From Pacificoceanicola sp049803835 (GTDB taxonomy: Bacteria; Pseudomonadota; Alphaproteobacteria; Rhodobacterales; Rhodobacteraceae), in contig NZ_JBNAGK010000008.1 of assembly GCF_049803835.1 (NCBI RefSeq), positions 1-64,000 of the forward strand: a DNA stretch of 64,000 nucleotides, read 5' to 3'. Under the pieces are notes generated by a model, which was not told where the DNA came from, did no database searches, and was given only the letters and a program-made list of their open reading frames with translations. Positions 1-8,574 of the stretch are shown piece by piece (position 1 is the stretch's first letter; each line of letters starts with the position of its first letter). The translations under genes and the position numbers were made by a program.

Positions 1-3000
1 CCGGCGCCGCCACGTCCTTCACCGCCGTGTCCGTCGCCGCCGTCCCGGCGTTGCCCGCCGGGTCGGTCAGCACCACCGAGACCGTCAGCGTGCCGTCGGA
101 AAGCCCGCTCAGGTCGAGGCCGGTCACGCTGTCCGTCGCCGTGGCGATCGTGCCGGTCCCCGTCACCGGGGTGCCGCCGCCGTCCGAGCTTATGGCAAAG
201 GCATAGCCCGCGCCGATCTCCGCGCCGCTGAAGCTGAAGCCCGCCGCCGTGGCGTTGCTCCCGTTCACCGGGTCCAAATCGAAGGCCACCGCGTAGCCCG
301 CGGGCGCCACCGTGTCCTTGGTCAGCGAAGCCGAGACCTGCGCCGCCGCATTGCCCGCCAGGTCCGTTACATCCGCCGTCAGGCTCACCGCCCCGTCCGC
401 CAGCACGGAGAAGTCGAAGACCACGCTCCACACCCCGCCGCTCACCACCGCCGGAATCCCCGAGAAAGTCGTGCCGCCGGCGGTGATGTCGAGCAGCACC
501 TGCAAACCATCCTCCGCCCCGGTCACCGTGCCCGAGAGCGTCACCGCCCCGGCCTCCGCCGCGTTCACCACATCATCCCCCGCCAGGGGGCTGTCGAACT
601 GCAGCACCGGCGCCGCGGTATCCTTTTCGATCGTGTCGGTCACGGCCGGAGCCGCGTTGCCGTTCGTGTCCGTCAGAACCACGCTGACGGTCAATGTCCC
701 GTCCGCCAATGCGCTCAGATCGAGGCCGGTCACCTGTTGCGGAGCGGCCGTTATGGTCACCGGCCCGCCGGACACGAGCCCTGCGCCGCTGTCGGTGATC
801 TGGTAGCTGAAGACCGCGCCGATTTCGCCACCCGTCAGGGTGAAGTCGACCGATGCCTGGTTGGCGATGGCAACGGCGGCGGGGTCGAAGGCCACGGTCT
901 GCCCGGTGGGCGGTGTGGTGTCCTTGGTCACGCTGGCCGGGATCGCGGTGGCCGCCGAGCCGTTGGTGTCGCTCACGCTCGCCGCGATGCTCACCGGACC
1001 GTCCGCGAGACCGCTCATGTCGAGCACAAGGCTGAACGTGCCGCCGCTGACCGCCACCGTGTTGCTGGCCGTGCCGCTCGATCCGTCCGTGGCCGTCACG
1101 GTCACGGTCCGGCCGTTCTCCACCGAAAAGGTGTTGCCCGAGACGTTCACCGAGCCGGCTTCCGCGCCGTTCACGATGTTGTCCCCGGCAATCGGTGTGG
1201 TGATCGCGATGCCGGGTTGGCTGAGCGTGGCGCTGGCCGTGCCGGAGTTGCCGAGCGAAGAGGTCAATGCCCCGGTGGTGTTCGCGTAGCTGCCCGCCGA
1301 GGACAGCGTGACATCGACCGTGACCGTACAGACGCTCGATGCGGCCACGGTGCCGCCGGTGTAGGAGACGGTTCCGGAGCCCGGAATGGCCGTCAGCGTG
1401 CCGCCGGTGCAGGTCGTTGCCGCGTTGGCCGGGCTGGCGACGGTCATGCCGGCCGGCAGGTTGTCGGTCACGTCCAGCGAGGTCGCCGCCACGAGGGCCG
1501 CCGCGTTGTTGACGGTCAGCGTCATGGTCGTCGCGCCGCCCGCCGGGATGCTGGAGGAAGCGAAGGCCTTGCCGAAGGTCGGCACCGGCGCGGAGGACAC
1601 CAGCAGGCTTGCGGTGGCGGTGCCACTGTCGCCCAGGCTGGATGCCAGCGCGCCGCTTACCTGCGACTTGTTGCCGATCGACGAGGTCACGACGTCGAAT
1701 TGCACGGTACAGCTGCCGCCCGCGGCGACGGTGCCGCCGGAGTAGCTGTAGGTGCTGCCCGATGCCGTCAGCGTGCCGCCGGTACAGGTGGTCGAGGCAT
1801 TGGCGGGCGTCGCCACCAGCAGCGAGGACTCCAACGTGCCGGAGAACGCGGCATTTGTCGCCGCCACCGTCGCGCCGCTGTTGTCGAGCGTGTAGGTCAG
1901 CGTGGACACCGCGCCCTGCACCACGCTTGCCGGGGCGAAGGCGGCGGAGAAGCCGGGGTTCGGCTCGACGGTGAAGCTGCCGCTGGCCGGGCTGGCGAGG
2001 GTTTCGCCATTGGCCCCCAGGATGCTGCTCGTCATCGTGTAGCTGCCGGGTGTGGCGCCGGACGGAACAGACAGATCCAGCGTGACGGTGCAGGAGGCGG
2101 ACGGCGGGACCGACAGCGCGGAGGCTGTCAGGCTGCCGGTGCCTTCTCCGTTGAGCACAGCACTGCCGCAGGTGCTGGCCAGCGTGCCGGAGGCAATGGT
2201 CGCGCCGCTCAGGACCGAGGCGAAATCGTTGGTGAACTGCAGGTCGGTGATCGTGGCAGCCGCGTCGGTGTTGGTGAGCGTGAAGGTCACCCCGAGATCG
2301 AGGCCGAGGCCCACGTTCGGCTCGTAGGCGACGGAGAACGTCGGCAGGGAGAAGGGCTGCACGCTGAACTGGGCGGTTGTCGCGGTGCCGGTCACCGAGA
2401 AGCTGTCGGTTGCGGTAGACGCCCCCGGTGCGTTGCCGGACGCGGTGTAGACGCCGGAGGGCGCCGACACCGGCAGGTCGAAACTGGCGGTCACGGTGCA
2501 GCTGGCCCCGGCGCCAAGCGCTCCGCCCGTGAGGCTGACCGGCATACCGGCGCCGAGGCTGCCGCCGCAGGTCGTGGCCGGGGTGCCGGAGAGGGTCGAG
2601 CCCGCCGGGTAACTGCCGGTGGATTCGATGAAGGCCAGTCCGCTCACCGCTTCGTCGAGCCTGTTGGTGATCGTGTAGGTGACCGTCTGGGTCTGGCCTG
2701 CCTGCAGCTGGGCAAGGCCGTAGCTGCGCGTCAGGTCCAGCCAGTTGCGCTGCAGGATCACCTGCGCCGACATCTTCGGGAGCGTGACGGTCTGCGTCGA
2801 GACCGTCGCCGTGACGTTCGAACTTGTCAGGGTATAGGCGGTTTCGCCGGACGAGGACGATGTCGTCACCACCACGTCGAAGGTGCAGCTTCCGCCTGCG
2901 GCTACGGTCAGGTTCGAAACCACGAAAAGCGACCCGGCCGGTGTGTAGCTGCTGCCGGTGCCGCAGAAGTCGGTGGGCAGGCTGCTGCTGACGGTGCTTC

Positions 3001-5227
3001 CCGAGATCATGCCGTGGTTGAAGCCGATGGATGAGTATTCGAAGGCCGACGGGTTGTTCAGCGTGTAGCGCGCGATGTAGCTGCGGCCCGGAAGGACCGT
3101 GTCCGGAATGAACGCCACGGTGGTCTCGAGCGGCGCGGCAGGCAGGACCGTCAGGCTTGCAGAGGCTGCCGTTCCGGCGACCGGCTGTCCGCCTGCGGTG
3201 CCGGTCACGGTGCTGGTGGTGTTGGTGAAGGTGCCATTGGCCCCCGATGGGATGTTCACGTCGAACTGGATCTCGCAGCGAGCGCCAATCGGCAGCGACG
3301 CGACGGTGAACGTCGGGTTGGAGGCGGTGCCGCCAAGGGTCGCCCCGCAACTGCCGAGCGGCGCGCCGGAGATCGTTGCGCCGCTGATGAAGGCGTCGAG
3401 ATCGTCCGAAACCGTCACGCCGGTCGCGTCGGACGGGCTCTCGGCGCGGTTCTGGAGCGCCAGCACCACGGTTGCGGTGGAGCCGGCGGCGACCGTATCG
3501 ACGGCGAAGCCCTTCGACACATCCACGTTGGCCCCGCCGATGACGGTCACCGTGGCCGTCGCACCGCTGCCCGACACGGTGCTGCTGCCGACCGTCGCGC
3601 TGATCGTGCCCGTGGTGTAGGTATAATCGCCTGCCGCCGTGCCGGACGGAACGCTGAACGGCAGGCTGATGGTGCAGGTCGCGCCGGCGGCGAGGCTGCC
3701 ACCCGTAAGAGAGGCGAGGCTGTCGGCCACACTGTAGGCAAACGTACCGCCGCAGGAATTGGAAAGGGATCCGGTATTCGGAATCATCCCGGACGGTTCG
3801 ATCAGCCCGTCGATGAAGGCAATGCCGGACAACGCCGCCCCGGTGTTGGGGTTCTGGATGGTGTAGGTGACCTGGACGTTGTCGCCCGGGGCGACGGGTT
3901 GATTGCCGGAGGTGCCGGTATCACCGTCGTAGACCTTGCTCAGGACCGGCGGCAGCCCGTCGTCGGCGAGGACGAACAGCGTCGTGCTCGCCTGGTTGCC
4001 GGTGAAGCCGGAGCCGTCCAGCAGGCCGGTCACCGCGGAGGTCTGGTTCAGGACGGTCTGCGCGCTGCCGATACTCGACGGAAGCACCACGGGCACGGTG
4101 AACTGGCAGGAGGCTTCGGCGCCGAGCGCGCCTCCGGTCAGGGTCAGCGTGTCATTGGACGAGGATGTCGTGGACCGCGCCAGCGCCGATCCCGCCCCGC
4201 AGGGCGATGCGGGCAGGCCGGAGCCGAAGCTCGACCCGGCCAGCATGGTCGACAGGTTGTCCGAGAAGGTCACCGCGGTGGCATCGGACCCCCGGGTCGT
4301 GTTGCGCAGGGTGAAGGACAGGTTCACGGTCTCGCCCGGTCCGGCCTGGGTCACCGCAAAGGATTTCTGCAGACCGACGGAGCCGACCGGCAGATTGTTG
4401 ACCGTCAGCGTCTTGACGAAGGTGCCGGCGCTGCCGCTGCCGGTGAGGGCATAGACGCCGGGGGCATTCGATGTCACGTCGAAGGAAAAGGTGCAGTCGG
4501 GCTCGCCCGCTTCCAGATACCCGCTCTGCATGACAGCCGACGATCCGCCGGGCGTAGCCGAAACCGTGGTAATCTGCGGAGCGGCGTTGAACCGGCAGTC
4601 GGTCTGGATGTTCGGCGAAGAGGCGATCACCACGCCGGTGGGCAGGGATTCGGTGATGCTCACGGGCTGGAAACCGGAGGCCGGTGCGGTGAGCGTATAG
4701 GTCACCCGCGACACGCTGCCCGGGTCCATGGAGGCAAGCGACAGGCTCTTGGTGACCGTGAACGGCGGCACGCTCAGCGTCAGGTTCGCGGATTCCGCCG
4801 GGTGGGTTCCGCTGGCCGAGGAGTACGGGAAGGAGACGGTCTCGGTGCTGGAGCTTGAAATCGTCCCGGCGAGGACGGGAATCGAGATCTGGCAGCTTTG
4901 CGACCTGCCGATGGATACATCAGTCACGGCTATCGTGCCCGCGCCTTCGACAGCGGTGATCGTTGCGCCGAAACAGCTCGACACGGTGCCGCCCGCGCCG
5001 ACCTCGACGTTGGTCGGAAGGGTCGCGTTGGTCGCGATGTCGGTGATCGGCCCGGACGACGTGCTGTCGGTGAAGGTCAGCGTCAGGGAGCCCTGCGCGT
5101 TGGACACGAGGCTGCTTGGCGAGAATTGCGGCGTGAAGTCGAAATCCGGAGAGACCTGGGACTGGGCGAACGAGGGGAAAACGCAGGCAAGGCAAAGAAC
5201 GAGAGAGCGGCGCAGCGTGCTGGTCAT
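1..5227 (-). CDS. Very large secreted repeat protein (DUF11-like units, then Ig-like units), C-terminus outside the window
   Basis: Reading the minus strand from the ATG at 5227-5225 gives at least 1742 codons with no stop, running off the window edge. The start MTSTLRRSLVLCLACVFPSF with a following AQSQ is a good Sec signal peptide. Residues from about 24 to 1335 form ten units of roughly 120-140 residues, each of the DUF11 type with patterns such as VTYTITN, LPAGM and GGSCTV. Every one of the ten units has exactly two cysteines, one in a context like TTCGG and one like ASCTV, which suggests one disulfide per domain. From about residue 1336 the sequence changes to cysteine-free Ig-like units with TVTVTATD, GLADGTLTVSVVLTD and KDTTPP motifs, as in large bacterial adhesins. 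The protein is probably exported and located at the surface. The secretion or anchoring signal would lie in the missing C-terminus. There are no membrane segments beyond the signal peptide, and the function is unknown. Confidence 0.88.
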   Translation of the reverse strand, partial: MTSTLRRSLVLCLACVFPSFAQSQVSPDFDFTPQFSPSSLVSNAQGSLTLTFTDSTSSGPITDIATNATLPTNVEVGAGGTVSSCFGATITAVEGAGTIAVTDVSIGRSQSCQISIPVLAGTISSSSTETVSFPYSSASGTHPAESANLTLSVPPFTVTKSLSLASMDPGSVSRVTYTLTAPASGFQPVSITESLPTGVVIASSPNIQTDCRFNAAPQITTVSATPGGSSAVMQSGYLEAGEPDCTFSFDVTSNAPGVYALTGSGSAGTFVKTLTVNNLPVGSVGLQKSFAVTQAGPGETVNLSFTLRNTTRGSDATAVTFSDNLSTMLAGSSFGSGLPASPCGAGSALARSTTSSSNDTLTLTGGALGAEASCQFTVPVVLPSSIGSAQTVLNQTSAVTGLLDGSGFTGNQASTTLFVLADDGLPPVLSKVYDGDTGTSGNQPVAPGDNVQVTYTIQNPNTGAALSGIAFIDGLIEPSGMIPNTGSLSNSCGGTFAYSVADSLASLTGGSLAAGATCTISLPFSVPSGTAAGDYTYTTGTISATVGSSTVSGSGATATVTVIGGANVDVSKGFAVDTVAAGSTATVVLALQNRAESPSDATGVTVSDDLDAFISGATISGAPLGSCGATLGGTASNPTFTVASLPIGARCEIQFDVNIPSGANGTFTNTTSTVTGTAGGQPVAGTAASASLTVLPAAPLETTVAFIPDTVLPGRSYIARYTLNNPSAFEYSSIGFNHGMISGSTVSSSLPTDFCGTGSSYTPAGSLFVVSNLTVAAGGSCTFDVVVTTSSSSGETAYTLTSSNVTATVSTQTVTLPKMSAQVILQRNWLDLTRSYGLAQLQAGQTQTVTYTITNRLDEAVSGLAFIESTGSYPAGSTLSGTPATTCGGSLGAGMPVSLTGGALGAGASCTVTASFDLPVSAPSGVYTASGNAPGASTATDSFSVTGTATTAQFSVQPFSLPTFSVAYEPNVGLGLDLGVTFTLTNTDAAATITDLQFTNDFASVLSGATIASGTLASTCGSAVLNGEGTGSLTASALSVPPSASCTVTLDLSVPSGATPGSYTMTSSILGANGETLASPASGSFTVEPNPGFSAAFAPASVVQGAVSTLTYTLDNSGATVAATNAAFSGTLESSLLVATPANASTTCTGGTLTASGSTYSYSGGTVAAGGSCTVQFDVVTSSIGNKSQVSGALASSLGDSGTATASLLVSSAPVPTFGKAFASSSIPAGGATTMTLTVNNAAALVAATSLDVTDNLPAGMTVASPANAATTCTGGTLTAIPGSGTVSYTGGTVAASSVCTVTVDVTLSSAGSYANTTGALTSSLGNSGTASATLSQPGIAITTPIAGDNIVNGAEAGSVNVSGNTFSVENGRTVTVTATDGSSGTASNTVAVSGGTFSLVLDMSGLADGPVSIAASVSDTNGSAATAIPASVTKDTTPPTGQTVAFDPAAVAIANQASVDFTLTGGEIGAVFSYQITDSGAGLVSGGPVTITAAPQQVTGLDLSALADGTLTVSVVLTDTNGNAAPAVTDTIEKDTAAPVLQFDSPLAGDDVVNAAEAGAVTLSGTVTGAEDGLQVLLDITAGGTTFSGIPAVVSGGVWSVVFDFSVLADGAVSLTADVTDLAGNAAAQVSASLTKDTVAPAGYAVAFDLDPVNGSNATAAGFSFSGAEIGAGYAFAISSDGGGTPVTGTGTIATATDSVTGLDLSGLSDGTLTVSVVLTDPAGNAGTAATDTAVKDVAAP

Positions 5228-5265
5228 GGGGTGTCCCGAAGTCAATTTTCTTGTCGACGCGATTC

Positions 5266-5282
5266 TGCCCGGATTCCGGGCA
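5266..5282. repeat. 17-bp inverted repeat in the leader of the large repeat protein gene
   Basis: TGCCCGGA-T-TCCGGGCA has two perfect 8-bp arms around one base. It lies 39-55 bp upstream of the ATG at 5227. It could be an operator or a leader hairpin. No T-run follows it. Confidence 0.5.
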
Positions 5283-5712
5283 CACCGCTGGTTTTGTCGG
5301 CCACCCTAGGGGCAACCCGTTGACAGGAAAAACCCGTCTTGGGTCATGACGCAGATTTCTGGGGAACTGTGGCGCAGTTGCGCGGCAGATGTGATCCCGG
5401 TCACAGGTCAGTGTGGGAAATGGCGTCCGCCGATGGCCCGCCAGGGTACCCCGGACGGATGGGACAGTCCGGGGCGCTCCCGGATTTTCTGCGTGCGTTG
5501 GGGCACTTCCCGAAGGCCGAGACGTCATAAAGCCTGTCTGGGCGCCCGTGTCCGCCGCCGGCGGGCGTCATCACGCCCCGTCGGCGATTGCAACGGGCCG
5601 GAAAAAATTCGGCGCCGTCTCGTCAGTTTAATGGATTGTTTACGGATTGAGGCGGAGCGATCCGGCACCGTTGCCCCGAATCTTCCGGCCACGATACCCG
5701 GCGCAGAACCGC

Positions 5713-5740
5713 GCAGGACCGGCCTGCGGCCCGGTCCTGC
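5713..5740. repeat. Strong hairpin downstream of the small secreted protein gene
   Basis: GCAGGACCGG and CCGGTCCTGC form a perfect 10-bp stem around an 8-base loop. It lies about 80 bp past the stop of the minus-strand gene at 5823-6230. No U-tract follows in either direction, so it may attenuate or stabilise a transcript rather than end it cleanly. Confidence 0.5.
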
Positions 5741-5822
5741 GGATCGCACCGGGACGCGCCGGGCGAAGACCCCCGGCGCGGGTCATCTTCGGTCTTGCCG
5801 GGCGCGGATCGCCGCGACCGTG

Positions 5823-6230
5823 TTACTCTTCCTTCACCTCTTCGGGCGTGATGATGACGCCGCGCGACACCACGAAATGGCCGGTCATGTAGAAGGGTTT
5901 CTTCATCGTGGTCTGCATCTCGCCCCGGCCATTGTCGATCGGGTTGACGATCTCGATGTCCTCTTCGGTGGCCGCACGCAGTTCGTAGCGATAGACGCCG
6001 TCCTGCACATCGCCGCGGGTCAGTTCGTACACCGGCGTGCCGCTGTCCGCGCGCACCTGGCTGATCCGGCCGTTCGGTGCGGCAACCACCATGGTGGCGT
6101 TGCTCAGGCCGATCCAGTTCTCGAACCAGACCGCGTTGGAGTTGTGCTGCTGCACCGGATCGGGCTCGGCGGCATGGGCTGCACCGGCAAAGGCCAGGCT
6201 GGCAGCGGCCAGCATCGAGAGAAAACGCAT
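5823..6230 (-). CDS. Small secreted protein of unknown function
   Basis: This 135-residue protein starts with a clear signal peptide (MRFLSMLAAASLAFAGAAHA, then AEPD). The mature part of about 115 residues has no cysteine and no further membrane helix. It carries short beta-strand-like stretches (TMVVAAPNGRI, YRYELRAATEEDIEIV, HFVVSRGVII) and ends in an acidic tail, EEVKEE. I do not recognise a named domain. It lies upstream of, and on the same strand as, the large repeat protein, so the two may act together at the cell surface; this is inference. The ATG is preceded by AAGGAGCTGAATT, a good Shine-Dalgarno sequence. Confidence 0.8.
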   Translation of the reverse strand: MRFLSMLAAASLAFAGAAHAAEPDPVQQHNSNAVWFENWIGLSNATMVVAAPNGRISQVRADSGTPVYELTRGDVQDGVYRYELRAATEEDIEIVNPIDNGRGEMQTTMKKPFYMTGHFVVSRGVIITPEEVKEE

Positions 6231-6402
6231 AATTCAGCTCCTTGAAATCCGTAGGTCCTGCGGCGTCGGCTCCGGGATCGACGCCAACACATTGAAACCA
6301 GAAAACCCGGCCTTCCGCAAAACACAAAATCTTTGGCACGTGGTCAAGCGGCGGGGTGCCGCCGTGCGGAAAACCGTGCCCGCGCGTGCCGTGCCCCCTT
6401 TT

Positions 6403-6416
6403 CGTTTGCGCTATCA
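6403..6416 (+). promoter_or_regulatory. LacI-type operator upstream of the alpha-glucosidase gene
   Basis: On the minus strand this reads TGATAGCGCAAACG. It is identical at 13 of 14 positions to the site upstream of glgB (17826-17839) and resembles the site before glgP (10976-10989). The pattern matches the LacI-family form TGTTAnCGnTAACA known for CceR-like regulators of Rhodobacterales. It lies 37-50 bp upstream of the start codon. A small hairpin (CGGCGG-GGTG-CCGCCG) lies at 6349-6364. Confidence 0.55.
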
Positions 6417-6452
6417 CCTCTAGAGTGGATCGAAACAGCAAAGGACTTGCCC

Positions 6453-8081
6453 ATGACCGAATGGTGGCGCGACGCGATCATCTACCAGATCTATCCCCGC
6501 TCCTATCAGGACGACAACGGCGACGGGGTCGGCGATCTTCGGGGGATCACCCGCCGCCTGCCCCACGTGGCCGACCTCGGCGCGGATTGCATCTGGCTCT
6601 CGCCGATCTTCGCCTCGCCGCAGAAGGACATGGGCTATGACGTCTCCGATTACTGCGCCATCGACCCGCTGTTCGGCACGATGGAGGATTTCGACGAGAT
6701 GATCGACACGGCCCACGGGCTGGGGCTGAAAGTCATCGTCGACCAGGTGCTTTCGCACACCTCCGACCTGCATCCGTGGTTCAGGGAGAGCCGCAAGAGC
6801 CGGGAGGGCGATTACGCCGACTGGTACGTCTGGGCCGATCCCAAGCCCGACGGCAGCCCGCCGACCAACTGGCACAGCCATTTCGGTGGCCCGGCCTGGG
6901 AGTTCGAGCCGCAGCGCGGGCAGTACTACCTGCACCATTTCCTGATTGCCCAGCCGGACCTGAATTTCCACAACCCCGCCGTGGTCGAGGAGATCCTGCG
7001 CACCTGCAAGTTCTGGCTGGACCGCGGGCTCGACGGCTTCCGCCTCGATACGGTGAACTACTACTTCCACGACCAGAAGCTGCGCTCCAATCCCCCGGCG
7101 CAGACCCGCCCGCAGGTCATGGCGACGGACCTCTACGGGATGCAGAAGAACCTCTACAACAAGACCCGCCCCGAGAACCTCGGCTTCCTGGAAAAGCTGC
7201 GGGCGCTGACCGACCACTACGACGACATCATGATGGTCGGCGAGGTCGGCGAGATGGGCGGGCGCTCCATCGAGATCATGGGGGAGTACACGGCGGGAAA
7301 CACGCGCCTGCACATGGCCTACAGTTTCGCCATGCTTGGCCCGGACTGGTCCGCCGCGCATTTCCGCTCCTGCATCGAGGGCTTCCAGAAGGGTGCGCCG
7401 GATGGCCATCCCTACTGGTCCTTCTCCAACCACGACGTGCCCCGGCAGGTCAGCCGCTGGTCTGCCCATGCGGTGTCGGAGGAGGACATGGCCCGGCTGA
7501 CCTGCGCCATGCTGATGAGCTTCGAGGGCACCATCGGCATCTACCAGGGCGAGGAACTCGGGCAGACGGAGACCGAGCTGGTCTACGAGGAGCTGACCGA
7601 TCCCCCTGCCCTGCGTTTCTGGCCCGCGGTGAAGGGCCGGGACGGCTGCCGCACGCCGATGGTCTGGGAAAAGGACGCGCCGAACGCCGGGTTCTCGAAG
7701 GTGAAACCCTGGCTGCCGGTCAAGGAACCGCAGGCTGCAAAGGCCGTGGACGCGCAGGGCAACGACGGCATTCTCGCGTTCTACAAGGGGGTGATCGCCT
7801 TCCGCAAGGCGAGCGCCGCGCTGAGCCGGGGCAAGACCGAGTTCATCGACCTGCCCGAACCGGTGCTGGCCTTCCACCGCCGCGCCACGGAACAGACGCT
7901 GACCTGCGTGTTCAACCTCGGGCTGGAGCCGGTGACGCTGGCGGTGACGGGAGAGGGGCAATTGACCGGGCCGTGCGATGCCTTCCTGGCGGAGGGCATG
8001 CTCACCCTGCCGGGTAATGGCTATGCCTATGTGGAAAGCGACGGGACGCTAGAGATTGCCGAGGAGGCACCCCGGACCTGA
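6453..8081 (+). CDS. GH13-family alpha-glucosidase
   Basis: This 542-residue protein is a typical GH13 alpha-glucosidase of the oligo-1,6-glucosidase type (IIYQIYPRSYQD near the start). The predicted nucleophile is Asp199 in GFRLDTVNYY, the acid/base is Glu264 in MVGEVGEM, and the transition-state Asp is Asp328 in SNHDVPR. It has no signal peptide, so it should act in the cytoplasm on maltodextrins or disaccharides that have been taken up. The ATG at 6453 follows AAGGA at 6441-6445; an upstream extension of the frame has no family similarity. It faces the glycogen operon and shares its LacI-type operator, consistent with a role in alpha-glucan turnover. The exact substrate cannot be told from the sequence. 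Confidence 0.9.
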   Translation: MTEWWRDAIIYQIYPRSYQDDNGDGVGDLRGITRRLPHVADLGADCIWLSPIFASPQKDMGYDVSDYCAIDPLFGTMEDFDEMIDTAHGLGLKVIVDQVLSHTSDLHPWFRESRKSREGDYADWYVWADPKPDGSPPTNWHSHFGGPAWEFEPQRGQYYLHHFLIAQPDLNFHNPAVVEEILRTCKFWLDRGLDGFRLDTVNYYFHDQKLRSNPPAQTRPQVMATDLYGMQKNLYNKTRPENLGFLEKLRALTDHYDDIMMVGEVGEMGGRSIEIMGEYTAGNTRLHMAYSFAMLGPDWSAAHFRSCIEGFQKGAPDGHPYWSFSNHDVPRQVSRWSAHAVSEEDMARLTCAMLMSFEGTIGIYQGEELGQTETELVYEELTDPPALRFWPAVKGRDGCRTPMVWEKDAPNAGFSKVKPWLPVKEPQAAKAVDAQGNDGILAFYKGVIAFRKASAALSRGKTEFIDLPEPVLAFHRRATEQTLTCVFNLGLEPVTLAVTGEGQLTGPCDAFLAEGMLTLPGNGYAYVESDGTLEIAEEAPRT

Positions 8082-8574
8082 CCGGATGCCACGCGGAAGG
8101 CCCGCCACGGCGGTCTGCCGGACGGGTCTTCTGCGGTGCCTCATGCTGTCTTCAAGGTGAAGATCGGCGGCCGCCAGTCACGGAAAGCCTGTGCCGGGGT
8201 GTCAGTCCCGGCCCTGTTCGCCTGATCAGATCGAACAGCCCCGAAGGGCTGGCCCTGCCCTGGCCTTGCCAAAGGGCCGCGCAGGGAGATCCGTTTGTCT
8301 TCATCGGTACCGGGGGTGACAGTGCCGCGCATCGGTTAACAACATCTTGCTTGAGCGCCCGGTGACCGGTGGCGCCGGACTCTTGCAAAGAGTCCGGTCC
8401 GATTTCTTTTCAAGAAATCGGGGCCTTGCCGGGCGGTGTGCGATAGCGCGGCGCCATGGCGTGCAAAGTGGCCTTGTCCAGCCCCGCGTGCCGGACAGGC
8501 GCGGCGCAGTCCCGGACCTGATCCGGGACCTCATGGCCCCCCGAAGAGCAGAAACAGCGCCGACTGTTCCGGTT
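8082..8574. other. Gene-free region of 493 bp between convergent alpha-glucosidase and glgP
   Basis: No credible gene is present. It lies between the two convergent 3' ends and contains the double-hairpin element at 8375-8421. No tRNA or other structured RNA was recognised. Confidence 0.6.
8375..8421. repeat. 47-bp double-hairpin element, copy 1
   Basis: Two perfect 23-base hairpins, each with a 10-bp stem and 3-base loop, are separated by one base: 8375-8397 (CCGGACTCTT stem) and 8399-8421 (CCGATTTCTT stem). A second copy with the same architecture, and one stem of identical sequence, is at 25415-25461. Here it lies between convergent genes and may serve as a two-way terminator or RNA-stabilising element. 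Confidence 0.75.

Larger units (their letters stand above)
5228..5822. other. Intergenic region of about 595 bp between the small secreted protein and the large repeat protein
   Basis: I see no convincing gene here. It is the 5' region of the large repeat gene on the minus strand. It holds a 17-bp inverted repeat at 5266-5282 and a strong 10-bp-stem hairpin at 5713-5740, listed separately. Frames that stay open here have the composition of antisense shadows and no ribosome binding site. Confidence 0.6.

Noticed and set aside
573..3350. A 925-codon frame on the minus strand and a 765-codon frame on the plus strand (737-3034)
   Set aside because: Both are very rich in Arg, Gly and His, have no domains and lie inside the large repeat protein gene, whose frame gives a signal peptide and regular repeats. 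They are shadows of biased codon use.
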